Shown here: in pieces, positions 38,895 to 47,558 of the stretch
Layout of the letters: each line of letters starts with the position of its first letter
Position numbering within the stretch: position 1 is the stretch's first letter
Origin: Clostridium sp. BJN0013
GTDB lineage: Bacteria > Bacillota > Clostridia > Clostridiales > Clostridiaceae
Direction: 5' to 3'
NCBI RefSeq assembly: GCF_040939125.1
Contig: NZ_CP162495.1
Span: forward strand, 806,001 to 870,000
Length of the DNA stretch: 64,000 nt
The notes under the pieces: model-generated
Database searches by the model: none
What the model was told of the DNA's origin: nothing
What the model saw: only the letters and a program-made list of their open reading frames with translations
Program-made: the position numbers and the translations under genes

Positions 38895-39779
38895 ATGGTA
38901 AGAAAAACAGAACAAAATAAAGAAAATACCAGCGAAGAATATGTTTCCACAGTTCTCTCACTTTTAGATGCAGAGGAAAATATAGTTTCAAATGTGCAAA
39001 AAGAGATTTTTGAAGATGAGATAAAAGAATTGCCCCCAATAAAAGAGGGAGAGCTTAATGTAACAGGTATGTATGTTTATGATGGGGAAGATAAACTTGA
39101 AGTTAAAATATATATAAGAAATGGTCTTTCATACAACTTGAACTTGGATATAATTCCTTTTGTAATTACAAACTCTAAAGGAAAAGTTTTAGCATCTCAG
39201 GAATTTAATCTGGCATCCCTTGGAACACTGCCTCCTCATTCAGCTAGGCCATTAAAACTTTACTTTGATAAGAAAAATGTTAAAGTGGACAAAATACCTG
39301 AAGATGACTGGCAGATTGCCTTAAATGGTAAATTTAATATAACTTCAAAAGTTAAACCTATATATGAGGGACTTCCAGAAGGTATAACTGTAAATGATAA
39401 GCTTGTTTTTGATAAGTTCTTAGATGAGTTGCCAGATCTGGAAGAGGGAGAGTTTTCTATATCCACTTTCAGTATAGGACTTCAAAAAAACGGCAACATA
39501 TTAGTTACGGCTGTAATGAGAAATTCTACAAATAAACCAATTACTATTGATAAAATACCTATGACAGTAGTAGATAATAAAAAAAGAGCTGTTAAGTCAG
39601 AAAAATTTGTGCTGGAGAATTTTACAGTAAGCCCTCATAGAGCCAGAATATGCAATTTTGCCTTTCCAACTAACGTATATCCGGAGGAAGATACTTCATT
39701 AAGTGACTGGTCTGTGATTTACAAGCTGGTAAAAATAAATGGAGGCAAAAATATTAAGGCTGTGAAACCCAAAAAATAA
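38895..39779 (+). CDS. SLAP-domain protein (S-layer assembly type), module copy 1
   Basis: A 294-residue protein without signal peptide. Two SLAP-like repeats are visible: the first about residues 55-150 (NLNLDIIPFVITNSKGKVLA, LGTLPPHSARPLKLYF, DDWQIALNGKF) and the second about 185-285 (ENFTVSPHRARICNFAFP, LSDWSVIYKL). Proteins with this repeat accompany the accessory SecA2 system and help S-layer export in Bacillus; no secA2 is in this window. It is the first gene of a four-gene module that recurs at 46327. Ribosome site GGGAGG. Confidence 0.72.
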   Translation: MVRKTEQNKENTSEEYVSTVLSLLDAEENIVSNVQKEIFEDEIKELPPIKEGELNVTGMYVYDGEDKLEVKIYIRNGLSYNLNLDIIPFVITNSKGKVLASQEFNLASLGTLPPHSARPLKLYFDKKNVKVDKIPEDDWQIALNGKFNITSKVKPIYEGLPEGITVNDKLVFDKFLDELPDLEEGEFSISTFSIGLQKNGNILVTAVMRNSTNKPITIDKIPMTVVDNKKRAVKSEKFVLENFTVSPHRARICNFAFPTNVYPEEDTSLSDWSVIYKLVKINGGKNIKAVKPKK

Positions 39780-39794
39780 AATTGAAAAATCAAG

Positions 39795-39836
39795 AGGTTA
39801 TCCTAAAGGTATTCATTTTAGGATAACCTTTTTTAT
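39795..39836 (+). terminator. Terminator after SLAP gene, copy 1
   Basis: AGGTTATCCTAAA (39795-39807) pairs perfectly with TTTAGGATAACCT (39817-39829), followed by TTTTTATTT. Confidence 0.92.
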
Positions 39837-39971
39837 TTCCAAATTTTAAGTAAATGCATTCGATGATATCTATTTCTTATATACATATTAAAAAAATTCA
39901 AAACTATACGACTATAAAATTATAAATATTTAGAAAATAATTATGTTTATGTATAAATTTTCTATAAATGG

Positions 39972-40000
39972 TTGGAAAACAATTATCTTTATAGTATAAT
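39972..40000 (+). promoter_or_regulatory. Sigma-A-type promoter of CWB2 gene, copy 1
   Basis: TTGGAA (39972-39977), 17 bases, TATAAT (39995-40000). The same -35 and spacing are kept in the second module copy at 47404, within a conserved leader that includes ATACGACTATAAAATTAT further upstream. Conservation between the copies supports function. Confidence 0.65.
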
Positions 40001-40095
40001 AATAGTGTAATTGTATCAAATTTGTGAAATAATAAATTATTCAATAAATATATTGAATTTTAAATTATAAAAAATATAAATAAGGAGGGAGCTAT

Positions 40096-41916
40096 GTGAA
40101 GAAAAAAGGTAAGAAAATTTTATCTGTGTGTAGTATAGCATCATTATTGATAGCTAGCTCAGCAGTCTCCACAGCTGTAGAAGCCGTGGATTCATCATCT
40201 ATTATAAGAATAGGTGGAACTGACAGGTATGAAACAGCTGCAAAAATTGCTGAAGCAGGATGGAGTTCTTCGAATTATGCAATAGTGGCAAATGGAGAAG
40301 GTTATGCAGATGCACTTTGTGCAGTTCCGCTGGCAAAAGCTAATGATGCACCTATATTACTTACCACAAGTAGCGATAGTTTAAATCAAAACACATTAAA
40401 TGAATTAAAAAGTTTAAAAGTTAACCATGTAATTGTAGTTGGTGGAACAGGGGTAGTATCCGACAGTGTAGTAGACAGCATAAAGACACAAGTTAAATCT
40501 GATGTAGAAAGATTAGGTGGACAAGATAGGTATGAAACCTCTGTAAAAATAGCCGAAAAGCTGGGCTCCACTAGTAAGATAGTTGTTGCCAGTGGAGAAG
40601 GATATGCAGATGCACTTTCAGCAGCTTCTGCTGCAGCTATAGAGGAAATGCCGATACTTTTGACGAGAAGTACCATTTTACCTGATGTAACATCAAATTA
40701 CATAACATCAAATTCTCAAATAACTAAAACTTATGTAATAGGTGGCACTGCTTCTGTAAGTGACTCAGTTGCAAACTCACTTAAATCTGTAGAGAGATTT
40801 GGCGGGGCTGATAGATATGAGACAAATGCAGATGTTATAGAAGGATTTGCTTCAGACTTTAAGTTCAACAATATTTATGCGGCACTTGGAAATGGACCGA
40901 TAGGCAATGAATTTGCAGATGCCCTTACAGGAGGAGCACTGGCTGCCAAGAACAAAAATCCTCTGGTTATAACTGGACAAACCTTAAGTTCCTCAACTAA
41001 GCAGCTTCTTAAAGGCAAGGTATATAAAAGTGCAACTATAACAGTAATAGGCGGAACTGCTAACATATCCGATACACTAGCACAGGAAATGAAAGATGCA
41101 TTTGGAGCATCATCATCTGGCGGCGGTGGCGGCGGTGGTGGCTCAAGTTCCAGCTATACAAATATTACTTCTAATCTTAAAAGTGGTAAAGGGATATTAG
41201 GGGCTAAGTATACTTCTTATAAAGAGAAAATAAACAATAATAGTAAATATAACAAGTACTTTAAAATAGATAGCAACGCATCAGATGATTCTAACTATAT
41301 AAATGTAGATTTACAAAGTAAGGGACAGGATATAAATAATTTATCAGATGTATTCAAAAAAGCTCAAAGTAGATACAGCATTGATGAAAATGGGAATATA
41401 ACTGATACTGCTAAATTTAATGCGGATATAGACAAAATTAATGATAAATTATCAGCTGGTTTTAACAATGTTACAATAAATGGTGATCCAATAACAACAT
41501 TTTTAGGAAGCCTTGGCTCACAATATTTTGATTCAAATGGAAACTTAGTGGCAGATAAAATTCAAGCTGTAATTGAGTCACATTCAGATGATATGGAAGA
41601 TGCATATGAGCAATTTAAAACAGATGTAAATAATCAGATAGATAAATATTTTACAGATAATGCCCAAGGTCAAGCATTGGCAAATAAAGATCCAGAATTG
41701 ACTTATGATGAGGATATACAAATAAATAGAATTGTCAAGGGTAATTCTAGTGAAGTATTTGATGCAAGTCAGGGCTATAAATTAGCAGTAGAAGAATTGG
41801 TAAATAAATTGGTGTTCCCAAGTTATGAAAGTGATGATTTTTATATAGACACATATAAAGTATATTTAACGGGCGGAGATTATATAAATATAAAAGTTAA
41901 TCCTTTTTCTGAATAA
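40096..41916 (+). CDS. CWB2-repeat surface protein with C-terminal effector domain, module copy 1
   Basis: 606 residues from a GTG at 40096 (behind AAGGAGGGAG). Signal peptide to about residue 32; three CWB2 repeats (YADALCAVPLAKANDAPILL, YADALSAASAAAIEEMPILL, FADALTGGALAAKNKNPLVI) to about 340; a Gly8-containing flexible linker; then a C-terminal domain of about 250 residues (TFLGSLGSQYFDSNGNLVAD) shared only with the copy at 47559 in this window. It lies between the SLAP gene and a second CWB2 gene. The role of the C-terminal domain is unknown. Confidence 0.86.
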   Translation: MKKKGKKILSVCSIASLLIASSAVSTAVEAVDSSSIIRIGGTDRYETAAKIAEAGWSSSNYAIVANGEGYADALCAVPLAKANDAPILLTTSSDSLNQNTLNELKSLKVNHVIVVGGTGVVSDSVVDSIKTQVKSDVERLGGQDRYETSVKIAEKLGSTSKIVVASGEGYADALSAASAAAIEEMPILLTRSTILPDVTSNYITSNSQITKTYVIGGTASVSDSVANSLKSVERFGGADRYETNADVIEGFASDFKFNNIYAALGNGPIGNEFADALTGGALAAKNKNPLVITGQTLSSSTKQLLKGKVYKSATITVIGGTANISDTLAQEMKDAFGASSSGGGGGGGGSSSSYTNITSNLKSGKGILGAKYTSYKEKINNNSKYNKYFKIDSNASDDSNYINVDLQSKGQDINNLSDVFKKAQSRYSIDENGNITDTAKFNADIDKINDKLSAGFNNVTINGDPITTFLGSLGSQYFDSNGNLVADKIQAVIESHSDDMEDAYEQFKTDVNNQIDKYFTDNAQGQALANKDPELTYDEDIQINRIVKGNSSEVFDASQGYKLAVEELVNKLVFPSYESDDFYIDTYKVYLTGGDYINIKVNPFSE

Positions 41917-41932
41917 TAGCATTTAAAGTAAC

Positions 41933-41964
41933 AATAGAACTCAGGCTAACCCCTGAGTTCTATT
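41933..41964 (+). promoter_or_regulatory. Hairpin between the two CWB2 genes of module copy 1
   Basis: AATAGAACTCAGG pairs perfectly with CCTGAGTTCTATT around CTAAC, with no T-tract after it. A matching hairpin (TATAGAACTCAG / CTGAGTTCTATA) stands in the same place in module copy 2 near 49292. It may be a partial terminator or an mRNA processing signal. Confidence 0.6.
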
Positions 41965-41982
41965 GATAGAAAGGAGTTACTT

Positions 41983-43335
41983 ATGGCTAAAAAAAGTAAA
42001 ATATTATTAAATAGCATATTAAGCATTTTTCTAGTGACATCAGTAAATATAATTTCACCTAAAACGGCATTTGCTACTTCTAAAAGGTTGTGGGGACAGA
42101 ATAGATATGAGACTTCTACAGCAGTGTCAAAAAGTGGATGGACAACTTCCGATTATGTAATTCTTGCCAGTGGTGAAGGCTATGCGGATGCTCTTTGTGC
42201 TGCCCCTATTGCAAAAAAGTACGGTGCACCGATACTTTTAACTGAAAGTGGCAATTTGGACCAGACAGTAAAGGAGGAAATAACAAGGTTAAAAGCCAAG
42301 TACATAATAGAAATAGGTGGAACGGCTTCCATATCACAATCTATTGAAGACCAATTGAAATCCATGTCACTGGATGTTCAGCGTTTAGGTGGACAGAATA
42401 GATTTGAAACCTCTGTAACTGTTGCAAAGGCACTTGGAACTATTGATAAGATAGTGATAACTTCGGGATATGGTTTTGCAGATGCCCTTTCCATAGCACC
42501 TATAGCTGCTAGCCAGAACATTCCAATACTTTTAACTGGAGCAGATTCTCTACCAGATGCAGTGCAGAGTTATATAGATAAAAATAAAGATTCCATAAAG
42601 GATTCTTACATAATAGGTGGACAGGGTGTTATAAGTGACAGTGCAATTTCAACATTACCTCAATCTGTCAGAATAAGTGGGCAAAATAGATTTGAGACTA
42701 ACGTAAAGGTACTGGATTATTTTAAAGGCAGTATTGATTTTGATAATTTATATATAGTTCAAGCTGACGGCCCTACAGGGAATGAATTTGCAGATGCCCT
42801 TTCTGGTTCTGCACTGGCAGCTAAAACTTCCTCCCCTATAATATTGACTTACAATAGTATGTATTCAGGAACAGAAGACTTTATAAAATCCAATGTATCA
42901 AAAGATGCCAGCATCACAGCTATTGGAGGAATAGCTGCAGTTCCAGAAAGCTTGGTAAGTTCACTTCAGCAGATTGTATCTCAAATTTCTACATCAGGCA
43001 GCAGCGGTAGTACTAGTGGCGGCAGCAGTGGAGGAGGATCTTCTTCTGGTTCGGATTCTGATTATGATACTTTGAGTTCAGCTTTGAGCAAACTTAAGAC
43101 TGTAGATACCTCAGGAATGAATGATACACAAAAAGAAATAATATCAGACACTATAACTGCTGTAAGTAAGTATTTAGCAGATACTAATTATGATTACAGT
43201 GAAGATGCAAAAAATATAAAAGCACTTTATAGCAGTCTTTCGGATTCTGATAGAAATGACCTTCAAGCTGCTGTAGTAAATTCAGGAATTAGTACTTCAG
43301 AAATTCTTATACTTAGTAGTAAATTTGGATTATAG
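41983..43335 (+). CDS. CWB2-repeat surface protein with C-terminal helical domain, module copy 1
   Basis: A 450-residue exported protein: signal peptide (cleavage near TAFATS), three CWB2 repeats (YADALCAAPIAKKYGAPILL, FADALSIAPIAASQNIPILL, FADALSGSALAAKTSSPIIL), a Ser/Gly linker at about 340-362, and an 85-residue helical end domain (YDYSEDAKNIKALYSSLSDS). That end domain also forms the end of the membrane protein encoded by the next module gene, best seen at 50030. ATG behind AAAGGAG. Confidence 0.86.
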   Translation: MAKKSKILLNSILSIFLVTSVNIISPKTAFATSKRLWGQNRYETSTAVSKSGWTTSDYVILASGEGYADALCAAPIAKKYGAPILLTESGNLDQTVKEEITRLKAKYIIEIGGTASISQSIEDQLKSMSLDVQRLGGQNRFETSVTVAKALGTIDKIVITSGYGFADALSIAPIAASQNIPILLTGADSLPDAVQSYIDKNKDSIKDSYIIGGQGVISDSAISTLPQSVRISGQNRFETNVKVLDYFKGSIDFDNLYIVQADGPTGNEFADALSGSALAAKTSSPIILTYNSMYSGTEDFIKSNVSKDASITAIGGIAAVPESLVSSLQQIVSQISTSGSSGSTSGGSSGGGSSSGSDSDYDTLSSALSKLKTVDTSGMNDTQKEIISDTITAVSKYLADTNYDYSEDAKNIKALYSSLSDSDRNDLQAAVVNSGISTSEILILSSKFGL

Positions 43336-43540
43336 GCTGAGCCATTTTTGTTAACAATTAGTGACAATTATAAATTTATAAATAAGTTATCTAAAATATG
43401 ATATAATAAATATGATATTTCTAGGTAACTTATAAATTTTTAAGCTTCATTTTAATATAGATATAAGTTTCATAGTATTTATACTAATTTAGACAATTTT
43501 AAAACACCGTCGTGGAATTTAAATTTTGGAGAGAAAAGAT

Positions 43541-43683
43541 ATGAAAAAATTAATAAAGAGTAAAAGAAATCTAGCTTTACTTATAAGTATACTTTTGATT
43601 TTGTTGGTGGCAATTTTTGTAAAACAGATTTTTTGGAATTCATCCTATAGTTCATCTGAGTATAAATTTTCGGTACAGCTTTT
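43541..43683 (+). pseudogene. Truncated YpmS-like membrane-protein gene, module copy 1
   Basis: The first 48 or so codons of the gene that is intact at 50030: MKKLIKSKRN, the membrane helix, then NSSYSSSEYKFSVQL. Homology stops at about 43683, inside the codon after QL, where unrelated minus-strand nif sequence begins. A few random codons run on to a stop at 43735. It marks the left edge of the inserted block between the module copies. Confidence 0.85.
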
Positions 43684-44225
43684 ATCTCTATTTGATTTTG
43701 AATTATCCTCCTCAATATCTAAAATAGGAAGATAGTAGTCATTATAAGCTTTTTCCCTGTAACTATTCTGAGTTATTTCCAACATGGCATTTGACACGGC
43801 ATCTATTAAAAATAAAGAACCATTGTATGCAGTTATCACCTGCCTTTGTCCTCCCACTCTGTCATGAATTGGAAAACCTGTCCTTATGAGCTTTACCCCA
43901 AGTTTCTTTGCCATTCTCCTTCCATCTGAATTGCCTATCATTAAATTGATATTAAATCTTTTAGCATAACTTTCCATAGTTTCAAAATCAGTATCATCAA
44001 GTACTATGGAATCCTCTTTCTGAGCCTTCAACTCCTCCTTAAGCATTTTCTTCAAAATAGGATTTCTAGAACCTGTACCTGCCACTTTCACAAGTATTCC
44101 ATTTTCCACACAAAGCCTTGCTGTAGAGAGTAAAAGTTCAGGTTCTCCATATAATACAACTCTTGCTTCTCCGGTATATTTATGATTGTCTATCATGGCA
44201 TCTAAATATCTTCCTTTCTTTAATC
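43684..44225 (-). pseudogene. Nitrogenase-cofactor protein fragment (NifN-like C-terminal half)
   Basis: About 180 codons of the C-terminal part of a nitrogenase component-1 family protein: GRYLDAMIDNHKY, VVLYGEPELL, IVLDDTDFETMESYAKR, LMIGNSDGRRMAKKLG and IRTGFPIHDRVGGQR. The IGNS.GR and R.GFPI.DR motifs fit NifN best, with NifK or NifE as alternatives. The N-terminal half is missing: its 5' end is fused out of frame to a modA fragment, and its 3' end runs into the truncated membrane-protein gene. No other nif gene is in the window. Confidence 0.75.
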
Positions 44226-44398
44226 TCATTCATGGAGTCCTTTAAACTTGCAGCAGCAGATATAGTTAAAGTTACTTTCTTTGTTGATGTGTCAGATTTC
44301 TTTGTGTCTGAGCTGCCGGTAGTATTGCCGCAGCCCACTGAAAAAAATACAATTAGTAAAAATAAAATTGAGGATAAAATTTTTTTAGTTCTGTTCAA
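44220..44398 (-). pseudogene. Molybdate-binding lipoprotein fragment (ModA N-terminus)
   Basis: Starts at TTG 44398 behind AAGGAGG. It encodes a lipoprotein signal (KKILSSILFLLIVFFSVGCG, lipobox FSVGC), a Thr/Lys-rich linker and VTLTISAAASLKDSMNEIK, the first strand and helix of ModA, where the AASLK residues bind molybdate. After NEIK the frame passes into NifN-like sequence one frame off. It is the 5' side of a deletion joining modA to nifN. Confidence 0.8.
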
Positions 44399-44444
44399 AT
44401 TAATGACCTCCTTAAATTTAAAAATTATATTACCATAACAAAAC

Positions 44445-44461
44445 ATAACATTACATGTTAT
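44445..44461. promoter_or_regulatory. Palindrome upstream of the modA fragment
   Basis: A perfect 7-3-7 inverted repeat ATAACATTACATGTTAT about 50 bases upstream of the modA start. It could be an operator of a molybdate regulator; that is inferred from position only. The rest of 44462-44735 is AT-rich and shows no gene. Confidence 0.35.
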
Positions 44462-44801
44462 AACTTAATTTACATCTATTTTTTTTAATGTAATATTATG
44501 TATCATAGCATACTTATGATTATATATTCAAATAAAGTGTTAATCAAGACTTTTTTGGACAACTTATTATTAAATTTGCAAAATAACATGTTCTAATTGT
44601 CAAATTGCAAAATAAATAGTCTTTTTAAAATCCGATTGGCAATTTGAAATCATTCTGGAAATGTGCTAAAATTTAAGAGTTATTATAAATCACGAGTGTT
44701 GATTATCCAAAATACGTAAATAAAAAGGTATGAAAATGAGGTCATCCTATGGTAATATTAATTTGCTGAGAAAAAATACTACTGTTTAGGAGAGTGACCT
44801 C

Positions 44802-44939
44802 ATGAGAAATAATACCACTATATTTGATATATTTCAAACACTTTTAAAAAAAGAAGAAGTAATTACAGTATGTGCGGTTTTAGGCTATAAGGATACATCA
44901 AGAAAATTCACAGTATATGATTTGTTTCAATTTTTTATA
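44802..44939 (+). pseudogene. IS4-like transposase, N-terminal fragment
   Basis: Begins MRNNTTIFDIFQTLLKKEE and continues to KFTVYDLFQFFIM, the usual start of IS4-group transposases (an N-terminal ..ITYDLLLFFI-like segment). A good ribosome site GGAGAG precedes the ATG. Homology ends at about 44938, where the IS110 sequence starts; only a few chance codons follow before TGA. Confidence 0.6.
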
Positions 44940-46008
44940 ATGATTGCCTTCTTGTGACCGCGACGTTTTCTTAAACGAAGATAGCGGTTGCGAATTTCAG
45001 GATGCTTTTCACTTTTTACCACAGAATTAGCGCATTGGACTAAAAGTGGTTTGATATAGCATCCGGCTTTGGAAACCCGGACAGATTTTTTCTTTCCTGC
45101 ACTTTCATTGTTGGTAGGTGTAAGACCAGCCCATGAGCATAAGTGTTTCGCCGAAGGAAAAGCCTCCATGTTGACACCAATCTCTGAAATGACAGTGATT
45201 GCAGAGAAAGGATTACTAAAAGATGGTGCGGTTAGAATTAGATCGAGTTCTTGCTGATAGGGACTGGCGAGCGCAAGAATCAGTTTTTCTAACTCTGCTT
45301 TCCGGGATTCCAAATCCTCAAAATGTCTTTTGATAATCTTTAATTTACCAGCCTGTTCTGGTGTAATAAACCCATCAATGGCGAGCTCCAATTCGGGAAT
45401 TTTGTTTCTCATAGAGCCATGAATTAAAGGTTCTAAATCAAAAGAAGTATCAAGAGGATTTTCGAGAATCTTATCCAGAATTTTTTTAGAACTTTTACCA
45501 AAAGTGTCCGAAACAACGTTTCCCAATTGAATGTTGGAAACCGTGAGACAGTTTTGGAGACGGTTCTTCTCACTGGACATAAAGCAGGTTAGTTTGTAAC
45601 GATAGCGCATAAGGTCACGAAGCTGACGGATATCAGCAGGAGGCATAAAGCTACCGGCAACAAGATCGTGCTTAAACAGGTCAGCAATCCATTTCGCATC
45701 TTTCTTGTCAGTTTTATTACCACGAATAGCCTTAACATATTTAGGATGTGCAAGTACAATAGAACACCATTTTCTAAAATATTGTAGGCTGGAATCCAGT
45801 ACTTACCAGTAGATTCCATGCAAACATCCTTACAATTGGAATCAAGCAGCCATTGTAACAGCTCTTTCAAACCTTTGGTATAGGTAGAAAAGCGATGGCT
45901 CTTGTAAGTGGTAACACCACAAGAATTAGTGCTTGCAATACAAGCAACTACAAAAGTTTTGTGGACATCAATACCACAACATGTTTTATAGATAATTTTT
46001 AAAGCCAT
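44938..46008 (-). pseudogene. IS110-family transposase, frameshifted and 3'-truncated
   Basis: The 5' part encodes MALKIIYKTCCGIDVHK with the first acidic residue of the DEDD (RuvC-like) site, and VCMESTGKYWIPAYNILENG. A single-base loss near 45763-45766 shifts the frame; the other frame continues LAHPKYVKAIRGNKTDKKDAKW and on through the C-terminal Tnp20 domain (FSAITVISEIGVNMEAF, SWAGLTPTNNESAGKK). The catalytic-serine region is followed by HPEIRNRYLRLRKRRGHKKAI, where the gene ends abruptly; about 50-60 residues are missing. Confidence 0.9.
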
Positions 46009-46270
46009 AGGGACTCCTTTCTGAACTAAAAAGTTCTAAAGAATAATAGGGGAAAACGGCATTGACTGATAGCCTAGCATTTAAACGAGATTGTTTAAAC
46101 AAAGATAAGGTTACGTGCTCAAAAGACACACTTATTTGTGCTTGAAAAGGCTATCTACACATATAATCATTCGGTCATCTGACAAATCAGACAGCCCACT
46201 CACCTCCCCGTGATTTGTAGCATACCGAAATCCCTATGACTTAATAATAGAATAGAAACTCGCTCAAAGC
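46009..46270 (-). ncRNA. Possible IS110 bridge-RNA region
   Basis: IS110 elements encode a bridge RNA in the non-coding end next to the transposase start, which guides target and donor choice. Here the 260 bases upstream of the transposase are GC-richer and foldable: GATAGCCT (46068-46075) and AGGCTATC (46148-46155) are perfect complements enclosing about 70 bases, and TCTGA / TCAGA form a small hairpin near 46180. No homology was tested, and the element is dead, so the RNA may not be functional. Confidence 0.35.
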
Positions 46271-46326
46271 CAGCATTTTTCATCACGTTTTGTGCCTTGA
46301 GCGAAGCGAAAGGAATGGATATAATC

Positions 46327-47201
46327 ATGGTAAAAAAACAGAATACAATAAAGAAAACACCAGTAAAGAGTATGTTTCCACAGTTCTCTCACTTTTAGAT
46401 GCAGAGGAAAATATAGTTTCAGATGTGCAAAAAGAGATTTTTGAAGATGAAATAAAAGAATTACCCCCTATAAAAAAAGGACATCTTAATGTATCGGGTG
46501 TATATGTTTATGAAGCAGAAGATAAGCTTGAAGTTAAAATATATGTAAGAAATGGTCTTTCACATAATCTGAACCTGACTAAAATACCTTTTGTAATTAG
46601 AAATTCTAAAGGAGATATTTTAGCATCCCAGGAATTCAATTTAGCATCTCTTGGAACACTGCCTCCTCGTTCAGCTAGACCATTGAAACTCTATTTTGAT
46701 AAGAAAAATGTTAAGGTAGATAAAATACCTGAGGATGATTGGCATATTGCTTTAAATGGTAAATTTGTTATAACTTCAAAAATCAGACCTATATATGAAG
46801 GCCTGTCAGAAGAAATAACTGTAAAAGACAAACTAGTTTTTGACAAATTCTTAGATGAGTTGCCAGAAATGGAAGAGGGACAATTTTCTATATCTACCTT
46901 CAGTATTGGGCTTCAAAAAAACGGCAATATACTTGTTACAGCTGTAATGAGAAATGCCACAAATAAACCAATTACTGTTGATAAAATACCTATGACCGTG
47001 GTGGATGCTAAAAAAAGAGCTGTTAAGTCGGAAAAATTTGTACTGGAGAATTTTACAGTAAACCCTTATAGAGCCAGAGTATGTAACTTTGCATTTCCAA
47101 CTAATGTACATCCTGAAGAAGATACAGCCTTAAACGACTGGTCAGTAGCTTACAAATTGGTAGATATAAATGGAGGGAAAAATATTAGAAGAAGAAAATA
47201 G
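46327..47201 (+). pseudogene. SLAP-domain protein, module copy 2 (start frameshifted)
   Basis: Very similar to the SLAP protein at 38895 through both repeats (SLGTLPPRSARPLKLYF; ENFTVNPYRARVCNFAFP). The original ATG at 46327 is followed by seven A (46332-46338) where copy 1 has GTAAGAAAAAC, one base longer; the loss shifts the frame after four codons. The rest of the gene, to the stop at 47201, is open and undamaged. Expression would need slippage on the A-run or the TTG at 46290 in foreign upstream sequence. Copy 1's ribosome site and promoter are not present upstream. Confidence 0.7.
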
Positions 47202-47238
47202 AGAAGTTGTAGATTAAATGAGTTTTTATAGATTTTTA

Positions 47239-47284
47239 ACAAAGGTTATCCTGAAATATTAATTTTGGGGTAACCTTTTTTATT
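47239..47284 (+). terminator. Terminator after SLAP gene, copy 2
   Basis: AAAGGTTATCCTGAAA pairs with TTTTGGGGTAACCTTT (G-U pairs included), followed by TTTATTTTTAG. It is the diverged counterpart of the hairpin at 39795. Confidence 0.85.
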
Positions 47285-47403
47285 TTTAGTTTTAAATAAA
47301 TACTATAAAAAAAAATTAAAACTATACGACTATAAAATTATGTATATATTCTATGCAGATTTGAGAAAATAATTATTTATATGTATAAATTTTCTGTGAA
47401 CAG

Positions 47404-47443
47404 TTGGAAAAGAAGCATCTTTATGGTATATTTATGGTATAAT
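47404..47443 (+). promoter_or_regulatory. Promoter of CWB2 gene, copy 2, with duplicated -10
   Basis: TTGGAA (47404-47409), 17 bases, TATATT (47427-47432), then a tandem duplication of 11 bases (TTTATGGTATA) that adds a second -10, TATAAT (47438-47443). The leader 47330-47400 keeps ATACGACTATAAAATTAT and ATAAATTTTCT from copy 1. The rest of 47285-47558 has no gene. Confidence 0.6.
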
Positions 47444-47558
47444 AATATATGTTAAATTTAAACTAAGAGTCTAAAGCTGTCATTTGGTGTGAATGGTTTA
47501 CTCACCTGACTGTAAGGAGGATGAGTTTCATTATAAAAATATAGTAGGAGGGATTTAT

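Larger units (their letters stand above)
44736..46320. mobile_element. Composite insertion-sequence remnant (IS4-like piece plus IS110)
   Basis: From left to right: an inverted pair ATGAGGTCA / TGACCTCAT (44736-44744, 44795-44803), the first 46 or so codons of an IS4-like transposase on the + strand, then an IS110-family element on the - strand cut off before its C-terminus, then its upstream non-coding end. The IS110 part is visibly richer in GC than its surroundings. Both transposase genes are broken, so the block is immobile by itself. Confidence 0.75.

Noticed and set aside
43684-43735. The last 17 codons of the 69-codon frame as a genuine short membrane protein
   Set aside because: Homology with the intact gene at 50030 stops at 43683 and the remaining codons are antisense nif sequence.
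44163-44438. Plus-strand ORF across the modA'-'nifN scar
   Set aside because: Antisense to two fragments with clear family motifs; no ribosome site.
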